This document shows, in pieces, positions 11,860 through 23,886 of a stretch of DNA of 64,000 nucleotides (position 1 is its first letter; each line of letters opens with the position of its first letter). The stretch spans positions 38,914,218 to 38,978,217 of the forward strand of contig CM066982.1 in the NCBI GenBank assembly GCA_033977485.1. The letters run 5' to 3'. The position numbers and the translations under genes were made by a program. The stretch comes from Hydrangea macrophylla. Taxonomy: Eukaryota > Streptophyta > Magnoliopsida > Cornales > Hydrangeaceae. The notes below the pieces were generated by a model that saw only the letters and a program-made list of their open reading frames with translations, was not told the DNA's origin and did not search any database.

Positions 11860-12950
11860 TAACGAGTTAGCATTAAGAGTAACGAGATAGTGTTAACAGT
11901 ACAAGGTAACATTTTATAACGTTGGATAACATAGTAGTCTTGAAACCATTTGGGTTGTCATTCATTCTTTCAATGTAGTTAGGCGATATGGGAATCGCTT
12001 GCATCGGTATTAGTATGGAACTTAAGTAGGTTTGATGAGTTCTGAGATTCTTATGGGAATGGACACTTGGTCATAACATGCTCTTAAAAGCCGGTGAGTT
12101 GGACCAAGTAGTCCTAAGATAGACCAGGTGATCCATGATATGTTCTTAAAAGCCGATGAGTTATTAATTTGTTTTTAAAAGGCGATGAGCTGGGATCACT
12201 AGTATACATCGATGATCCATGGCAATAGATTGATATGCCTTATTCTAAACGTTGTGTCCTTATAATGCGGTGAGCTATGAATATGTTCTCAACAGCTAGC
12301 AATGGACTGACGTGGTGTTCATGACATGCAGTGAGCTGTGAATATGTTCTTAAAAGTAGTGAACAGAATGATGGAGAATCTATAGAGTTGACTATTGAGT
12401 CTATTCATCAATTATGAGTACTTTGTCAGTCTTTGGGTAACAAGACGATAGTAATTCGATAATGGATTGGAATAAAGAGAAGATATTATTAGTAGTGTCA
12501 TTATATATCATTCTACTTACTCGACTTTCAATAAGATGATGACCTTTTATTCCTGGACATTCTCCATCCAGACTAGCATGTTCCTAATAATGCAAGTAAT
12601 GAACCCTATGATGATGGCGACTACCCGGAGGGCCATTTCATAGAGGTTGGCCCCACTGAGGATGGCTTTGCTGGGGAAGACTAATACGCTCATGATTACG
12701 TTTACGCCAGCTAAAGAATAGAATAGGTTGTAGTTTCTATTTCTATAAGACTTTATTATTATGTTTTGTAATTGGGCATATGCTTCCCTAAGACCTTAGC
12801 GTTTCTATTTTTGAACTCTTTGCATTGTTTGTTTTATTTACCATGGTTAAAACTGTGTGGTGTGGATAATTCAGTGACTTCACCATTCATGGCCTATAGA
12901 CCCAAAAAGGAATTTTATTTTTTCGATTTTTTCTATTCTGGTGGGTGACA
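11860..12950 (+). mobile_element. Gypsy-like LTR, family C (solo, plus)
   Basis: Reverse complement of the family C LTR at 29632-32240. It shares the tandem CTTAAAAGCCGGTGAG-like units (about 12085-12360), GGCAATAGATTGATATGCC, the block near 12620-12700, and the end GTGTGGATAATTCAGTGACT..GGGTGACA at 12950. No primer site follows, so it appears to be a solo LTR, inserted into the Tat LTR on its left. Its left edge is approximate. Confidence 0.7.
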
Positions 12951-14315
12951 AAATATGAATAAGCAATACTAGAATTAGGGTTTCATGGTCCCTTAGTGAG
13001 ATTGGAATAGCCATGTCTTGGCTACCAACCTCACTAGTGGTGAATATCCCATGTTTAGGATTTGGATCACTATGGATAGACTGTCCACAAATGGGATAGT
13101 AGGCTAACCTAGAAGCCTAAAAAATCAAAACTACTAAGATAAGAAGAACTGATATGAATAAAAAAGAAAAGAAAGCTAAACTATGAACTAAGAAAATTAG
13201 TACTATGAAAATATTTAAAAAACAAAGAAGAAAATAGGAGTAGAACTTCCCTCAGAGTACTACTCTGGCAGAGTTCCTCAAGCACCATATCTCTAATATA
13301 AGAACCATAAATTTAAAATATTATTTTTTTTAAGAACTTTCTAGGAGTGCTTAGGAATCCTCTCATTGGGGGGGTTCCTTGAGCTCTCTAGTTCTCAGGA
13401 TTTTCTGGTGCATTGGATGGAGAGGGAAAGGCACTTATTATAGTTTGAGATTTGGGCTAGGTTATGTGTGTTTAAACAATGTGGGATGGAATGATAAGCT
13501 TTAAAGGCTTGTACCTAGGGTGTTTGCGGTATACCTATGAGTCTTTCAAGCTTATCTCTATTGTTTTGGATGTACTTGCCTTTGATTGGTCAAATTTGTG
13601 CTAGTTCATGCGGATTGGGACCAAACGGATGGCTCATATTGCATTTTGGGGTCGGAGAAAAGTGGTATTCTCTGACAGGCTTGCTTCCATCATGAGAATC
13701 GCATGGTCATCGGTGAATGTCACTATGGCATTCAACCCAGGAGGTTATGTTTTTCTCCGAACATCCCTGACTTTGTTCTCTTACCTTAGTTATCAAAAAA
13801 GGGCTTGTGATATAGCATTGGAAAGGTATGGAAGTCTAGATTGCGATGATTTTTGTTTCATTTAACAGGATTTGTAGATTTTGAGTTATGACAAGAAAGA
13901 TGAAGCTGACTTCGAAATGGAACTGACCGGAGAAGCGTAGAAGGGCTAATTTGGCATCAAAATTCTCCTAAGTGGTTTTTGGCCAAAGTGAAGGCTTGGG
14001 GAATCATTTAAGATATTTTAGGAATATTTTGTCAAGGGAGCTTTTGGGATCTCACCCCGAGGTCCAGATTTTGCTCTATAAAAGGTGATTTTGTTATTTT
14101 ATGTGAAACGGCTATCCTAACTTAGGTTCTTGTCTCTAAATTGAGTTTCAAAAGTACCTAATTATTTTTAGAGGTTATTCTAACATATCTAAGAGACCAT
14201 GGTGCTTTACAAAGTTATGCTTCATAAGTCAATAATTCCTGATTCTAGTCATCGAGTCGTGCTTAAGGCGGGTGTTCCTTACGTCGAACGGACTAACCAA
14301 AATAGGGTGTCTACA
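12951..14315 (+). mobile_element. Probable Gypsy LTR, plus strand
   Basis: A TATA-like CTATAAAAGG at about 14077 and an LTR-like 3' end AAATAGGGTGTCTACA (to 14315), followed by GGTGGAGGCTTCC, which resembles a Tat primer site (TGGCGACTCC) with changes. The left boundary is not defined; I place it where the family C LTR ends. A coding frame at 13608-13865 shows no known motif. Confidence 0.35.
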
Positions 14316-15639
14316 GGTGGAGGCTTCCTCTTGACCGGACTAAGTAGTATGTCGAGAATTGGCTTGGGCTCAGGTACAATTGATCTGAGTCCAGAGGTCA
14401 CCTTGGCTCACAACAGGAACGTTTCGATTAGAATCACGTGCCAAGTGCTTCAGTTGTTGCAGTCGCTGCGGCGGTATGATTGTTCTGTAAAGCAAGCTTT
14501 ATGACCATTGATCAGTTGAAAATTTATTTATAAAAATTAGTGCTTCGATCCGAGTTAGTGCTTTGGATGAGATGCACACCAAACATAAGGAGATAGAAGA
14601 AGATATAAATGAATAGAGAGAGAGAGAGAGAGATGATTTGTAGGTGGTTCGGCGATGTTAATGAAGCACCCCACATCAACCATTGGAGTGTGTGTTGGTG
14701 CTTCCATTATGTAGACAATTGTTACAAATTTGAATGTAGGAGACCTTGTTGATATAACAATATGACTAGAACTAATAAGGGGCTATCGTACACCACTATT
14801 TCTAATGATATATCAGAGTTTTTTTTGTTTTTTTTATTTTTTTGTGAACTTGGGGATTGTTATCTCAAGGAGAGAGTGAATGTCCCCTCTCGGTATTCGA
14901 GATCCCCCTTTTGTAGCAGAAGGGAGTCTTTTTCAAATAAGGTAACCTATCTAGATTAGGGGACCTAATCAGATCATGTTGATCTTATATTGGCAACCTT
15001 GGATAATAGAAGTATTAATCATGGGTAGATTCAATGCCCCAAACCTTTATCAGCTGATTTGTCGGGTTAGAGCAGGAGTCTTCAATTGGTGCAGGCTCAC
15101 TCATGAAGTCTCCGATTAATCTCTGGGCTAGTCAGATCGGGTGGTCGGGTATGACCGACTTCATGGGCATATCAGTTGCTAATGGTGAGTCCCACCCCCA
15201 TTTATATCAATCATACCCACTAGTATTTTCAATATAAGTCGGTTTGACAATTTCTTAATTTTCCTTTTGGAGTGACCCAAGTTCATAAATTCAGCTTTTA
15301 GAAAATTGAGGTTGCGGCCATGTTTTAGTTTATAATCCTTAACTTTATAGTTCCAATCCAATATCTATAGACAAAGGGAGGATTGTTTTTTATCTCAAAA
15401 ATTATTTTTGAAGGATAGGATTTTCTTTTTATTATAATTATGCATCTTAGTCATTTAAAACGTTAGTTATATTACATTCTTTATCTTTAACCCTCCAAAA
15501 AGTATGACTACAAGGATAGGCTTAATTGGTTAATTACAACAACTGGTATATTCAAAACACTCTTTTTTTTTCTTCTTTCAAACAAATACTAAAAACACTC
15601 TATGACTAACAAATCTATAGGTTTTAGTTCTATCACTTC
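14316..15639. other. Unassigned; GA microsatellite and LTR-like segment
   Basis: Contains an (AG)n run at 14615-14633. Also here is GTGGTTCGGCGATGTTAATG near 14645, which resembles the LTR of the gag-only element at 22017-25629 (GTGGTTCGGCCCTGTTAATG). The segment may end in GGGCATATCA (about 15175) followed by GTTGC, as that LTR does. It could be a diverged minus-strand LTR of a related element. No protein frame is supported. Confidence 0.35.
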
Positions 15640-16345
15640 TCATCTATTTGCACATTCTGAATCCACTTATTTAAAGAAACCAGTTGAAATGATATATACG
15701 CTTCAAATAGCCAATATGCTTTATCACGAGAACCCAAGCACAAATAAGAGTTTATGGTTGGCCTGAATCCTTTATATTAGAAAATTTTCATTGGCTTACA
15801 CAAATTAATTCAATCATTAGTTTGTTTAATTTTATTTCTCTCTGGGTGTATTCTCAGACATAGCTTTATTCTTTGGTTAGCTGCCCAAAATTGACTTTAT
15901 ACCCATGATAGAATTTCTAATTTTACTCCTGGCCTGTTAGCTTGCAAGCTTTGTCATAAGCATATGGAAAGACATAACCACTTGTTTTTTTTACTTATTC
16001 TTATTCTACTTTTGTGTGGCAGGACTTTATGAATAGATGTGGATTGTATTGTTAAGGTCATAGTTGGGTTGATGGCTCAAATGTTGGAAGGCAAGACATC
16101 CAACATGTGATACCTAAAATGTGTCTTGGAGTAGTAGTCTATAGGTTATGGAGAGAGCAAAATAGTAGGACATTTAAGAATGCCTCCAATCCTAAAGAAA
16201 TTCTTTTGAATAACCTGATATCTCAATTCAATGCACAAATTAGGGAGAAGTGGGAAAACCATTCGAATTCGATAGGATTATTTCTATTTGGACCTAATTG
16301 CCCTTGTGGGGTTTTTGCACATTTTGATATGTTCAGTTTATAACT
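15640..16345 (+). pseudogene. LINE 3' end (zf-RVT region of ORF2)
   Basis: Plus-strand residues around 15870-16000 read LWLAAQN, a stop, then THDRISNFTPGLLACKLCHK and RHNHLFF. This is the zinc-binding segment after the reverse transcriptase in plant L1-type LINE ORF2 (C-x2-CH plus HLFF). A frame at 16107-16343 continues with VVYRLWREQNSRTFK, the usual Y-x-I/L-W-x-E-x-N-x-R-x-F motif near the ORF2 end. Stops and frame changes are present and no RT catalytic box is seen, so this is a 5'-truncated dead copy, which is typical for LINEs. No clear poly-A tail is seen before the Copia-2 LTR starts at 16437. Confidence 0.7.
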
Positions 16346-17388
16346 TGTAAGTTACCTTAGATGCTTGTTAGTCCTTTAGTTTGTTTTTGTAACATGTAGG
16401 GCTTGCCATTATTTTTGATGTTTTGGTTGCGTTTGGTGTTGGGATTGTGCCCTCAAACCCGGTCTTTATGTATTTTTGATGTTTTGGTGTTGACATTTAT
16501 GTTTACCTTTTATTATGTATGTGTCATGAGATGATTGTTTTAATCCTTAAGTATCATAGAAAGTAATTCATGTATGTATGAGATACACACACGGGAGATA
16601 CGAATTACTATTCTTTGATACTTAGAACTTGTCACAGTGGATGATGAGACTGGATATCTCATTAGGTATATACTATAGCATGATTAACTACCATTGGATG
16701 GAGTTATGAATCTCAATCGCTAGAGTATGAGACTATTAGTTAATATGTTGATGCTATAGTGCATTGACGGGCCATGAGCTTTTCTATCGACACTTAAAAT
16801 TGTCATCAGTCGATAGGAACTCATAACTTGTACAAAGTACATGTTCTTAATCCTGAGATAATTATGGGCATGACTGCTTAATCAATACCTGGGTATCTTG
16901 GTCATGTCATGTTCATTGGGTTGTGAAAATATATTGTCAAGATAGAATCTACCCTCTGATAAAGAGTAACCATTCCCTTGAGAATGTCACCAAGTTGATT
17001 ACTGAGAACTGTAGACTTGTTGATAAGTAGTTATCAACATGTTTGGTAATCATGAGAAGGTGAATGAAACTCAAGGTATGGAAGAGGTAATCATCATTCA
17101 GGTTGACAGTAATAGTTTATCCGCCTACGTAAATATGATTATGAATGCTAATGGTAAAGGGACATTAGTACAACTGTACAAGTCTAGTTATCGCTTCAGA
17201 TATGTTCTTTTGCGTTGGAGTGCAGTTATCATTTTGTAGTGGAGTATACGTTAATTGATTAGTTAGTTAATTTGCTGATCAAAGAGTTTGGCCATTGGAA
17301 TTAATAACTAATCTAAGCCAACAATAAAGAACCTAGGAGGTCCCAGTCCTAGCTCCACAGGGTGTAAGAGGATTCAAGAATACAGGAG

Positions 17389-17504
17389 CCAATCGATTAG
17401 CTCGATAAGCAATCAATTTCTATGGAAATTGATTAAACTTATTAGCAATCGATTGGTATGGCAATCGATTAGGACTTAAGGTTGGTTAGAAAACCTATAA
17501 ATAG
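17389..17504 (+). promoter_or_regulatory. Copia-2 LTR promoter: palindrome array plus TATA
   Basis: Five near-palindromic blocks around AATCGATT or AATCAATT (17389-17470) are followed by CTATAAATAG (17495-17504). Copia-3 has the same layout with TCGATCGA blocks. The TATA call follows plant consensus; a promoter role for the array is inference. Confidence 0.6.
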
Positions 17505-17821
17505 GAGAGCTATGTCTAGAATTAAAAAGAACGTCTTATTTTTGCTCAAGCTTTCCAGAAATCAGTTTTAGGATTTTCTGTTGCCTTTTCCTTTCTCTAG
17601 TAGGATACCCAAAAGTTTGATTCCTCCTGTGAAAATCCATCTGAGACATAGGAGTGAAGATCATCTAGAGGAAGCTGCTGGATTTTCTTAGAAGAAGATT
17701 CAATCGAAGTTTGATCGTATTTTGATTGGGTTCAAGACCTTAAGGTACTCTTCTTCTTTAATCTGCTACTAGATACACATGAGTATTAGATTCTGAGATT
17801 CAAAAGTTTTTTGAAACCGAT

Positions 17822-20800
17822 TGTCATGCCTTGTCGTAGCTATACCTGGCATAGCCAAATAAGGAAAAATTTAAAATTTTCATCTTGGACCCTGAGGCAC
17901 GTGACTGGTTACATTACCGAATTATCTATAACCAGATACAAAAATCATAACTAAAAGGATAAAATCAACGTCTACTTACATGGATACAAAACAATAAGAA
18001 GTCATAGTATTAACTAGCTATTACATCATTATAGATACATCAGTGTCTTCTGGCTCTCAAGCCTTACAAAAACTATTGCAAAAGATAAGATATGTCTTCT
18101 GGTTACAAGCAAAAACATTTACAAAAGATAACTACTAGTCTTCTCTCTAACTAGCATAACCATAGTCATCTTCGGTGTACTCTTCCTCCATGTTCCCCTC
18201 TTGTGTAGCTTAATAACTTGTGTACTCATCACTTGGATAAACTAGACATGGGAATGTCCAGCGACATGAATGGCGTCAGCTTACGAAAGCCGAGTAAGAA
18301 AACTAAATCAAATGGAACGTATATAGTCACACACACAAGAATACAATTTCTGCTTTTAATACGTCTTTTAGGGTCTTCGCGTTCTCCCTGTCACACTATG
18401 ACTACTAACGTGTCCAACAACGTATTCGAAAGGAATACGAACAACCAAGTTGACTCGTCTTGACATTCTTAATGCCACTACCATCCATTACTATCTTCTG
18501 ACATCATTTACTAACCAAAATATCTCCCACTAACCACCTTGTCACGAAGAACTGAAGTGTTGAGCTGTTCAAGAACATCCATTTCATCATGAAGAACAGA
18601 AAGGAGTCTTAACTCTATGAACCATCACTTCATCATGAAGAACAGAAGTGTGCACCACATCTGTTTCGTCACAAAGAACCGAAAGGATACTCGATTTCAT
18701 ACCCATTACTTCGTCATGAAGAATCGAAGTATGTATCATATCCATTTCATCATGAAGAATAGAAAGGATACTCAATTTCATAACCATCACTTCATCACGA
18801 AGAACCGAAGTATGTACCGTATCTGTTTTGTCATGAAGAACCGAAAGGATACTCAATTTCATAACCATCACTTCGTCACAAAGAACTGAAGTATGTACCA
18901 TATCCATTTCGTCATGAAGAACTGAAAGGATACTTAGTTTCATAACCATCACATTGCCACAAAGAACTAAAGTATGTACCATATCCGTTTCGTCACGAAG
19001 AACCAAAAGGATGCTCAGCTTCACAACCCAACAACTACACCCTTTTTCTCACTATCCCGGACTCTGGGGCCTGGTTTGCCCATCCGACTCTATCCTCAGC
19101 ATGAGTTGCTTCTGACATAGCACAACTAACACTTACACAATCCCAACCATGCACGCGCCACTCATTTCAGAGTTTGGTTCATTAATTACTTCCGATCATG
19201 CTTTTAAAGTTACGTTCATACGTCCGTCATTTTGTTTTATGTCGTAATATACTTATGAGATCAGAATAAACGTTATCGTTCAGTTCATGACCTCGAATAT
19301 ACCCTTAAGAAATTTTTTTCGAAAAAAGCTACCAGAAATCGGTTACTCTCACTAATCTGTTTCTGGGTTAGGCTCCAGAAACCAGTTTCTCCCTATTAAT
19401 CGGTTTCTGGTGCCAGTTTCAAGATTCCTCTGTTTATGCAATGTACAACCATTAAGCTTAGGGTACTAAACATATAAGCTCCTACGAGTAGTATGACATT
19501 TTCATAGCAGTTTTAATATTCCATATATCTCCATTCATGAGTCTTTGTATAACTATTAAAGCTCATATCATGAGTTCAAAGCATCATTTCATAAGTTTAA
19601 TACATAAGCACATACAGGAGTCCGTTAATACGTTTATGACTCTATCATGCAGTCTCTAAAATTCAAATAACGAGGTCTCATGAGGATACAAGTAAAGTAC
19701 TACCCATCTAAATTCATATTGGAGTTAAGGTATAGCTATCAAAGCTCTTTTCATGAGTTTTAAGTATCATTTCATAAGTTTAATATGTATAAACACATGT
19801 ATGAGCTATTAATATGACCAAGTTACCCACATGCAATTTCTAATAATCATATAGCACGGTTTTATGTTGACAAAATCGAGGTAAAACCATACAAAGCATA
19901 GAAAACAACAAAATAGAAACTGCTTCCCAAAAATCAGTTCTTGCCAGAAATTGGTTTCTTAAAGCTATTCTCAGAAACCAGTTTCTCCCTCTAATCGGTT
20001 TCTCATGCATTTTAGTTATGTTTTGACAGCACTACTATACTACAGATTTAACTTCAAAAATCTATTTGCATGGCATGGAAACATCAAAATAACCTCTTCA
20101 AACACATACTAAACATAACTACATACTATACAAGTTCTTAAGTGAGTTAGTAGACTCACCAATACTTGGAATTGAGCTTTGATTTGAGCTTGATGAAGCT
20201 TGAACTCAAGCTTCAATGGTGAAACTTCTTCTTCTTCTAACTTCTTAACTTTTCTTTCTTCTGGGAATCTTCTTGAACTTCTAGGACATATAATCATAGC
20301 TCCTAAGTCCCCATGGTGTGTGTGTGTGTAAATGTATGGGTGTATATAGAGGTGTATACAAAGAAAGGAAACATCAATTCTTTGATTTCTCTCCTAGCTA
20401 TCCTTCTATGCTTCAATGTAATTCTAATCTCCTATCTCTCTCTATATATATGCAGATTATGAGTGTCCAAGAGGTGTGATGCATGTGCATGTGTATGATT
20501 ATATAAGGGTTGGCATGGGCTAGGTGTCACGTTGCATGGATACATGCTAGGACACCAGGGGTGGTGCATGGGGCTGCCATGTGGCCGGCCATATGGGGTC
20601 TACCTCAGGTTTTGTGCTACTTTCTCGATTTGCATGCAAAAGTCTCTGTTATGCAAGTCGATCTCGATTTACATGAAAACGGGTATTATTTCTATTGTCC
20701 AAGTCTGGGCACGGAACTAAGTTAAGTCTTATTACGGTCGAATCGATGTTGGCTGCAGTCTAATTAGTAATCCTACAACACGTCGATGCCGTAAAACAAA

Positions 20801-20880
20801 TAAAAAATATAACAACCAGTCAAATACGAAAATTAAAAAAACTAATATTATTGGAAGTAGTGGAAATTATAGGTATTACA
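17822..20880 (-). mobile_element. Gypsy-like solo LTR, family B (~3.06 kb)
   Basis: Plus-strand start TGTCATGCCTTGTCGTAGC, end GGTATTACA. Its first ~1.8 kb aligns with 47068-48747 (TTTTCATCTTGGACCCTGAG, GAGGCACGTGACTGG, the GAAGAACCGAA array). The minus-strand orientation is inferred from a TATA-like TATATATAGAG at 20452-20442, and from the related family C, whose primer site lies on the minus strand beside the TGTCACGCC end. Only one copy of each end is present, so it is a solo LTR. Flanks CCGAT and ACTAT are at best a decayed target duplication. Confidence 0.7.
18550..19025. repeat. 81-bp tandem repeat inside family B LTR
   Basis: Five to six copies of an 81-bp unit containing CACGAAGAACCGAAAGGATA. 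Because 81 is a multiple of 3, long repetitive frames open on both strands (27-residue period), but they are artefacts. The related LTR at 47830-48150 has a 95-bp unit at the same place. Confidence 0.85.
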
Positions 20881-20930
20881 ACTATTTTTTCGCTACGCAA
20901 ATTTGATTTTAATAATCAATTTCCTACAAT

Positions 20931-20943
20931 TGGTATCAGAGCC
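20931..20943 (+). promoter_or_regulatory. Copia-2 primer-binding site
   Basis: TGGTATCAGAGCC two bases after the LTR end; matches the initiator Met tRNA 3' end. Confidence 0.92.
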
Positions 20944-21628
20944 TCGTTCAAATGAATCTAGTAAGATGTTTCAGAAGTCTAGATGTGATTGCATATGTAG
21001 TTTTAGTGGTTTTATAAAATTGTAATTGTTGAAACGTGTTTTTATGATCGTTTAATTATAAAAATAGATAAGTAAGATTCTAGATCTAAGGGTGCCAATC
21101 GATTGCCTTCTGTTGGCAATCGATTGGTGTCCAGGCAATCAATTGGAACTTGATCCAATCAATTGCAATAGATCTGAATATGACAATTGATTGTTGTGTG
21201 ACACAATCGATTGTTGTATAGATCCAATCGATTGCCACTTTTTTAATCCAGATTATGTTCTCTGAAAACTTTATAAGTCTGATAATGTTTTATAAACTGT
21301 TACTAAAATTTTAAAAAATTTCCTTACTATTTTCATGAAATCAATTGGGGTTTAGATCCAATCGATTGGTTGGACAAAGAACATGTTTTACTTTCTTATA
21401 AGACTAAAATGTTCATGAATCTAGTTTATGAATTATGCTTGTCATCTAGGACTTACAGCTAGTATATTATTGCACATATATACATGGATATATGTATATC
21501 TAACCTTTTGCAGCTAGCATAAGATCGTTGTCTCCCATGGCACGCAGATTAGTTTAAATTTTGTATTTGATATTTGTGATTGGTGTATTTTATTTATGGT
21601 TTGGTTTTAAGGCATATGTAAAGAGCAC

Positions 21629-21843
21629 TGTGACTTCATTCCTACGAAAAGGAGAGTCGCACTGGTTTCCCTAGCCTTTGTTTATTATTTTTGCACTTTC
21701 CTAGATCAAATGTAAACCTCGAAAGAGGTATAGGACAAATGTGATCTCTAGGATAGTCCATTAAGATGGAGCGAGATGCCGTTATCCATGAAGATGAAGC
21801 CGAAGGCGATCAAACCAAGAGATGGATCTATGAAGATCGATCC
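21629..21843 (+). promoter_or_regulatory. Predicted structured leader RNA, three hairpins (Copia-2)
   Basis: H1: TGTGACTT (21629-21636) pairs with GAGTCGCA (21654-21661) around a loop containing CCTACGAAAAGG. H2: ACCTC-GAAA-GAGGT (21716-21729), a GNRA-type tetraloop. H3: GGATCTAT-GAAG-ATCGATCC (21824-21843), one mismatch. All three occur in the same order in Copia-3 with compensatory changes. Function is unknown; packaging, dimerisation or translation control are possibilities. Confidence 0.6.
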
Positions 21844-22016
21844 ATGGGAATTAGTGGCATTTCATATGTCCTTATTTCATTTTAGTTTTTTGTTTTATAT
21901 GCTTGTTGGTGAGTGGAATTTCATTATATTGTTACTTCATGCATACAAAACAAGTTTTCTAAAATGAAATTCAAAAATCATCTTCGACACATTAGTAAAC
22001 ATTGGATGTTTATGGA

Positions 22017-22633
22017 TGATGATGCCAAAAATTGGTAAGAGTAAAGTGGAGCAGATCAAGGAGAAAGAGAGACTATTTTTTATATGTGGTTCGGCCCTGT
22101 TAATGAAGGAACCTACTTCCACGGCTGTGTCGCAGCACATTCACTATACTGTAAAAGAGCCGGGGGCCTGTGGTGAACCAACAAGTCTGGAGCTACCGTA
22201 GGCCGATCGGGGATGTAGATGAATGCTATAGAGGTGCTGTGTAGACTGAAAAGTCGGCCTCTTCAATGGGGGGTGAGAGGTCTCTTTTATAGATGCAAGA
22301 GACCTACTCGTACAAGGATAAGGAAATACAAATCAAATTGATATAAATTGCCATTAGTTGTGGGGGTTTCCTAATTGGATTAGGAAACACTTTTTCCTTC
22401 CCATTAGTCTTCTAGCTTGAGTAGAAAACTTCCCAGAATGCTTGGGATCATGCCTGTGGGCCCGGATGAGCTGTTCCCACGGTGGGATGTGTTTGTGTGG
22501 TCTTCCCAACCTGTTGGCTGGGTTATAGAAGAACCGCTCGGGAGGCATCAGATGGACCAAACCGCTTGGGATGATGCTTGCCAGTAGTTGCAGAATAGAA
22601 CCGCTCGGGCATGGGCTGATTTTGGGTGTATCA
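22017..22633 (-). repeat. 3' LTR of gag-only element
   Basis: Bounded by TGATGATGCC and GGTGTATCA on the plus strand. A purine tract on the minus strand lies directly outside its right end (22634-22650). Same length as its partner. Confidence 0.92.
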
Positions 22634-23309
22634 GTTGCCCCCATTTCCAAGGTTGGTTGGATGCTATATCGGGGGAAGTTTGGAAATCTGCTTGATGCCA
22701 CCTACCACTATCTGAGTGCTCGGGGAAGCTGCCTTGGAGCTTCTGAGTCTTGTGAATGCTCAGGAACTGGCAAAGAGTTAAGACATAGCCCAGCTTGGAG
22801 TCTTTAAGTGTTCGGGAACTGACCGGGAGTTGAGACCCGGCCTAATTCGGAGTCTTTTGCTTGAGTTAGCTCCCAGGATGGTTATCTTCTACTTGTAAAC
22901 CTTTGTCAAGGTTGTGGGTAGAAGAATTTGACCATGTTGGAAAAGCCAACCTGAAGTGTATTGCTTGACCATGTTGGTGGAGCCGACCAAAATCACGTTG
23001 CTTTAGGGTCCTTTGTTCCTCTATCGTCGACCAACCGAAGAGATTTTAATCAACTCTATCATCGGTTTGAACCTAAGCAGAGTTAGTGCCTCTGAGTACT
23101 GTAGGCGCCCGGGTTGTCCAAGATTTTGACTTAGTTATCAGCGAGGCCTGTAGAAACTCAGTGTGATTGCATGTTTAGTTCACTGCGCTGTCTTACCCCC
23201 CAAGCTTTCGCTAAGACGAGGGTCTTAAAGAGGCTATGATTGTAGGCAACCGACCTAGAACATGGTGGTTGCAGGGTCTATGAAGCTTGCCATCATTAGC
23301 CACCTAGGG

Positions 23310-23830
23310 GGTTTGCCCCCATTGTTGGTTAGACCTAAGCGAAGCCGGTGACTCGAGCGTGACCCCGAGGTCTTTGGTGCCTGGGTTCGGAGCCCGAGAT
23401 CTTTTGATGCCTTGGGGTTAGGCCCGAGGTTTTTCGTATGCCTTGGGGTTAGGCCCAAGGTCTTTAGATGCCTCGGGGTTAGGCCCGAGGTCTTTGGAAG
23501 AGCTCTCTGACAATCGATGGAGCCTCATGTGGTGAGCAAGCAAGTACCACTATTGTCGGGCTCATCTAGGCTGATGGAGACAGGGGGTCGGATTAGGATC
23601 GTCGAGCTCCTTATTTCTCTGTGCTAGAGGCAAAGTCAGAACTGCTTGATCCTGACCGATGTGAGCTGGAGGTCGGGTCGGGACTGCCGAACCCCGCTTA
23701 TTGTGAGCTAGAGGTCCGATCGAGACTACCGGACCCCGCTTGTTGTGAGTTGGAGGTCCGGTCGGGACTGCCGGACCCCGCTTGTTGTGAGCTGGAGGTC
23801 CGGTCGGGACTGCCTGACCGTGAACTGAAT
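23310..23830. repeat. GC-rich tandem repeats in gag-only element
   Basis: Two arrays: about five ~34-bp units with TGCCTCGGGGTTAGGCCCGA (23310-23500), and four ~45-bp units with GGAGGTCCGGTCGGGACTGC (23660-23815). They occupy the place of pol. Frames across them on both strands are period-driven artefacts. Confidence 0.8.
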
Positions 23831-23886
23831 GACGCAGTGCACAAACCTCGTACAAACCTCTCAGAGAGTTCAACCAAGGTTTCTGG

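Larger units (their letters stand above)
16437..20928 (+). mobile_element. Copia-2 5' LTR, split by a solo LTR
   Basis: The LTR runs 16437-17821 and 20881-20928 around a 3.06-kb insertion, leaving about 1.43 kb of LTR (Copia-3 LTR: 1.50 kb). It starts TGTTGGG and ends CCTACA, followed after two bases by the primer site. A TATA box (CTATAAATAG, 17495-17504) lies 25 bp downstream of an array of CAATCGATTG-type palindromes (17389-17470). The frame at 17039-17239 is not a gene. Confidence 0.85.

Noticed and set aside
12600..12720. Residues such as YPEGHFIEVGPTEDGFAG, at first taken for a gag fragment
   Set aside because: The DNA is the reverse complement of the family C LTR near 31100-31200, so it is LTR, not coding.
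17039..17239. 66-codon frame within Copia-2 LTR
   Set aside because: The aligned Copia-3 LTR (60000-60220) does not keep the frame.
18587..19024. 145-codon frame with a 27-residue repeat (and its plus-strand counterpart), looking like a repeat protein
   Set aside because: It follows from an 81-bp tandem repeat whose length is divisible by three; the homologous LTR has a 95-bp unit that destroys the frame.
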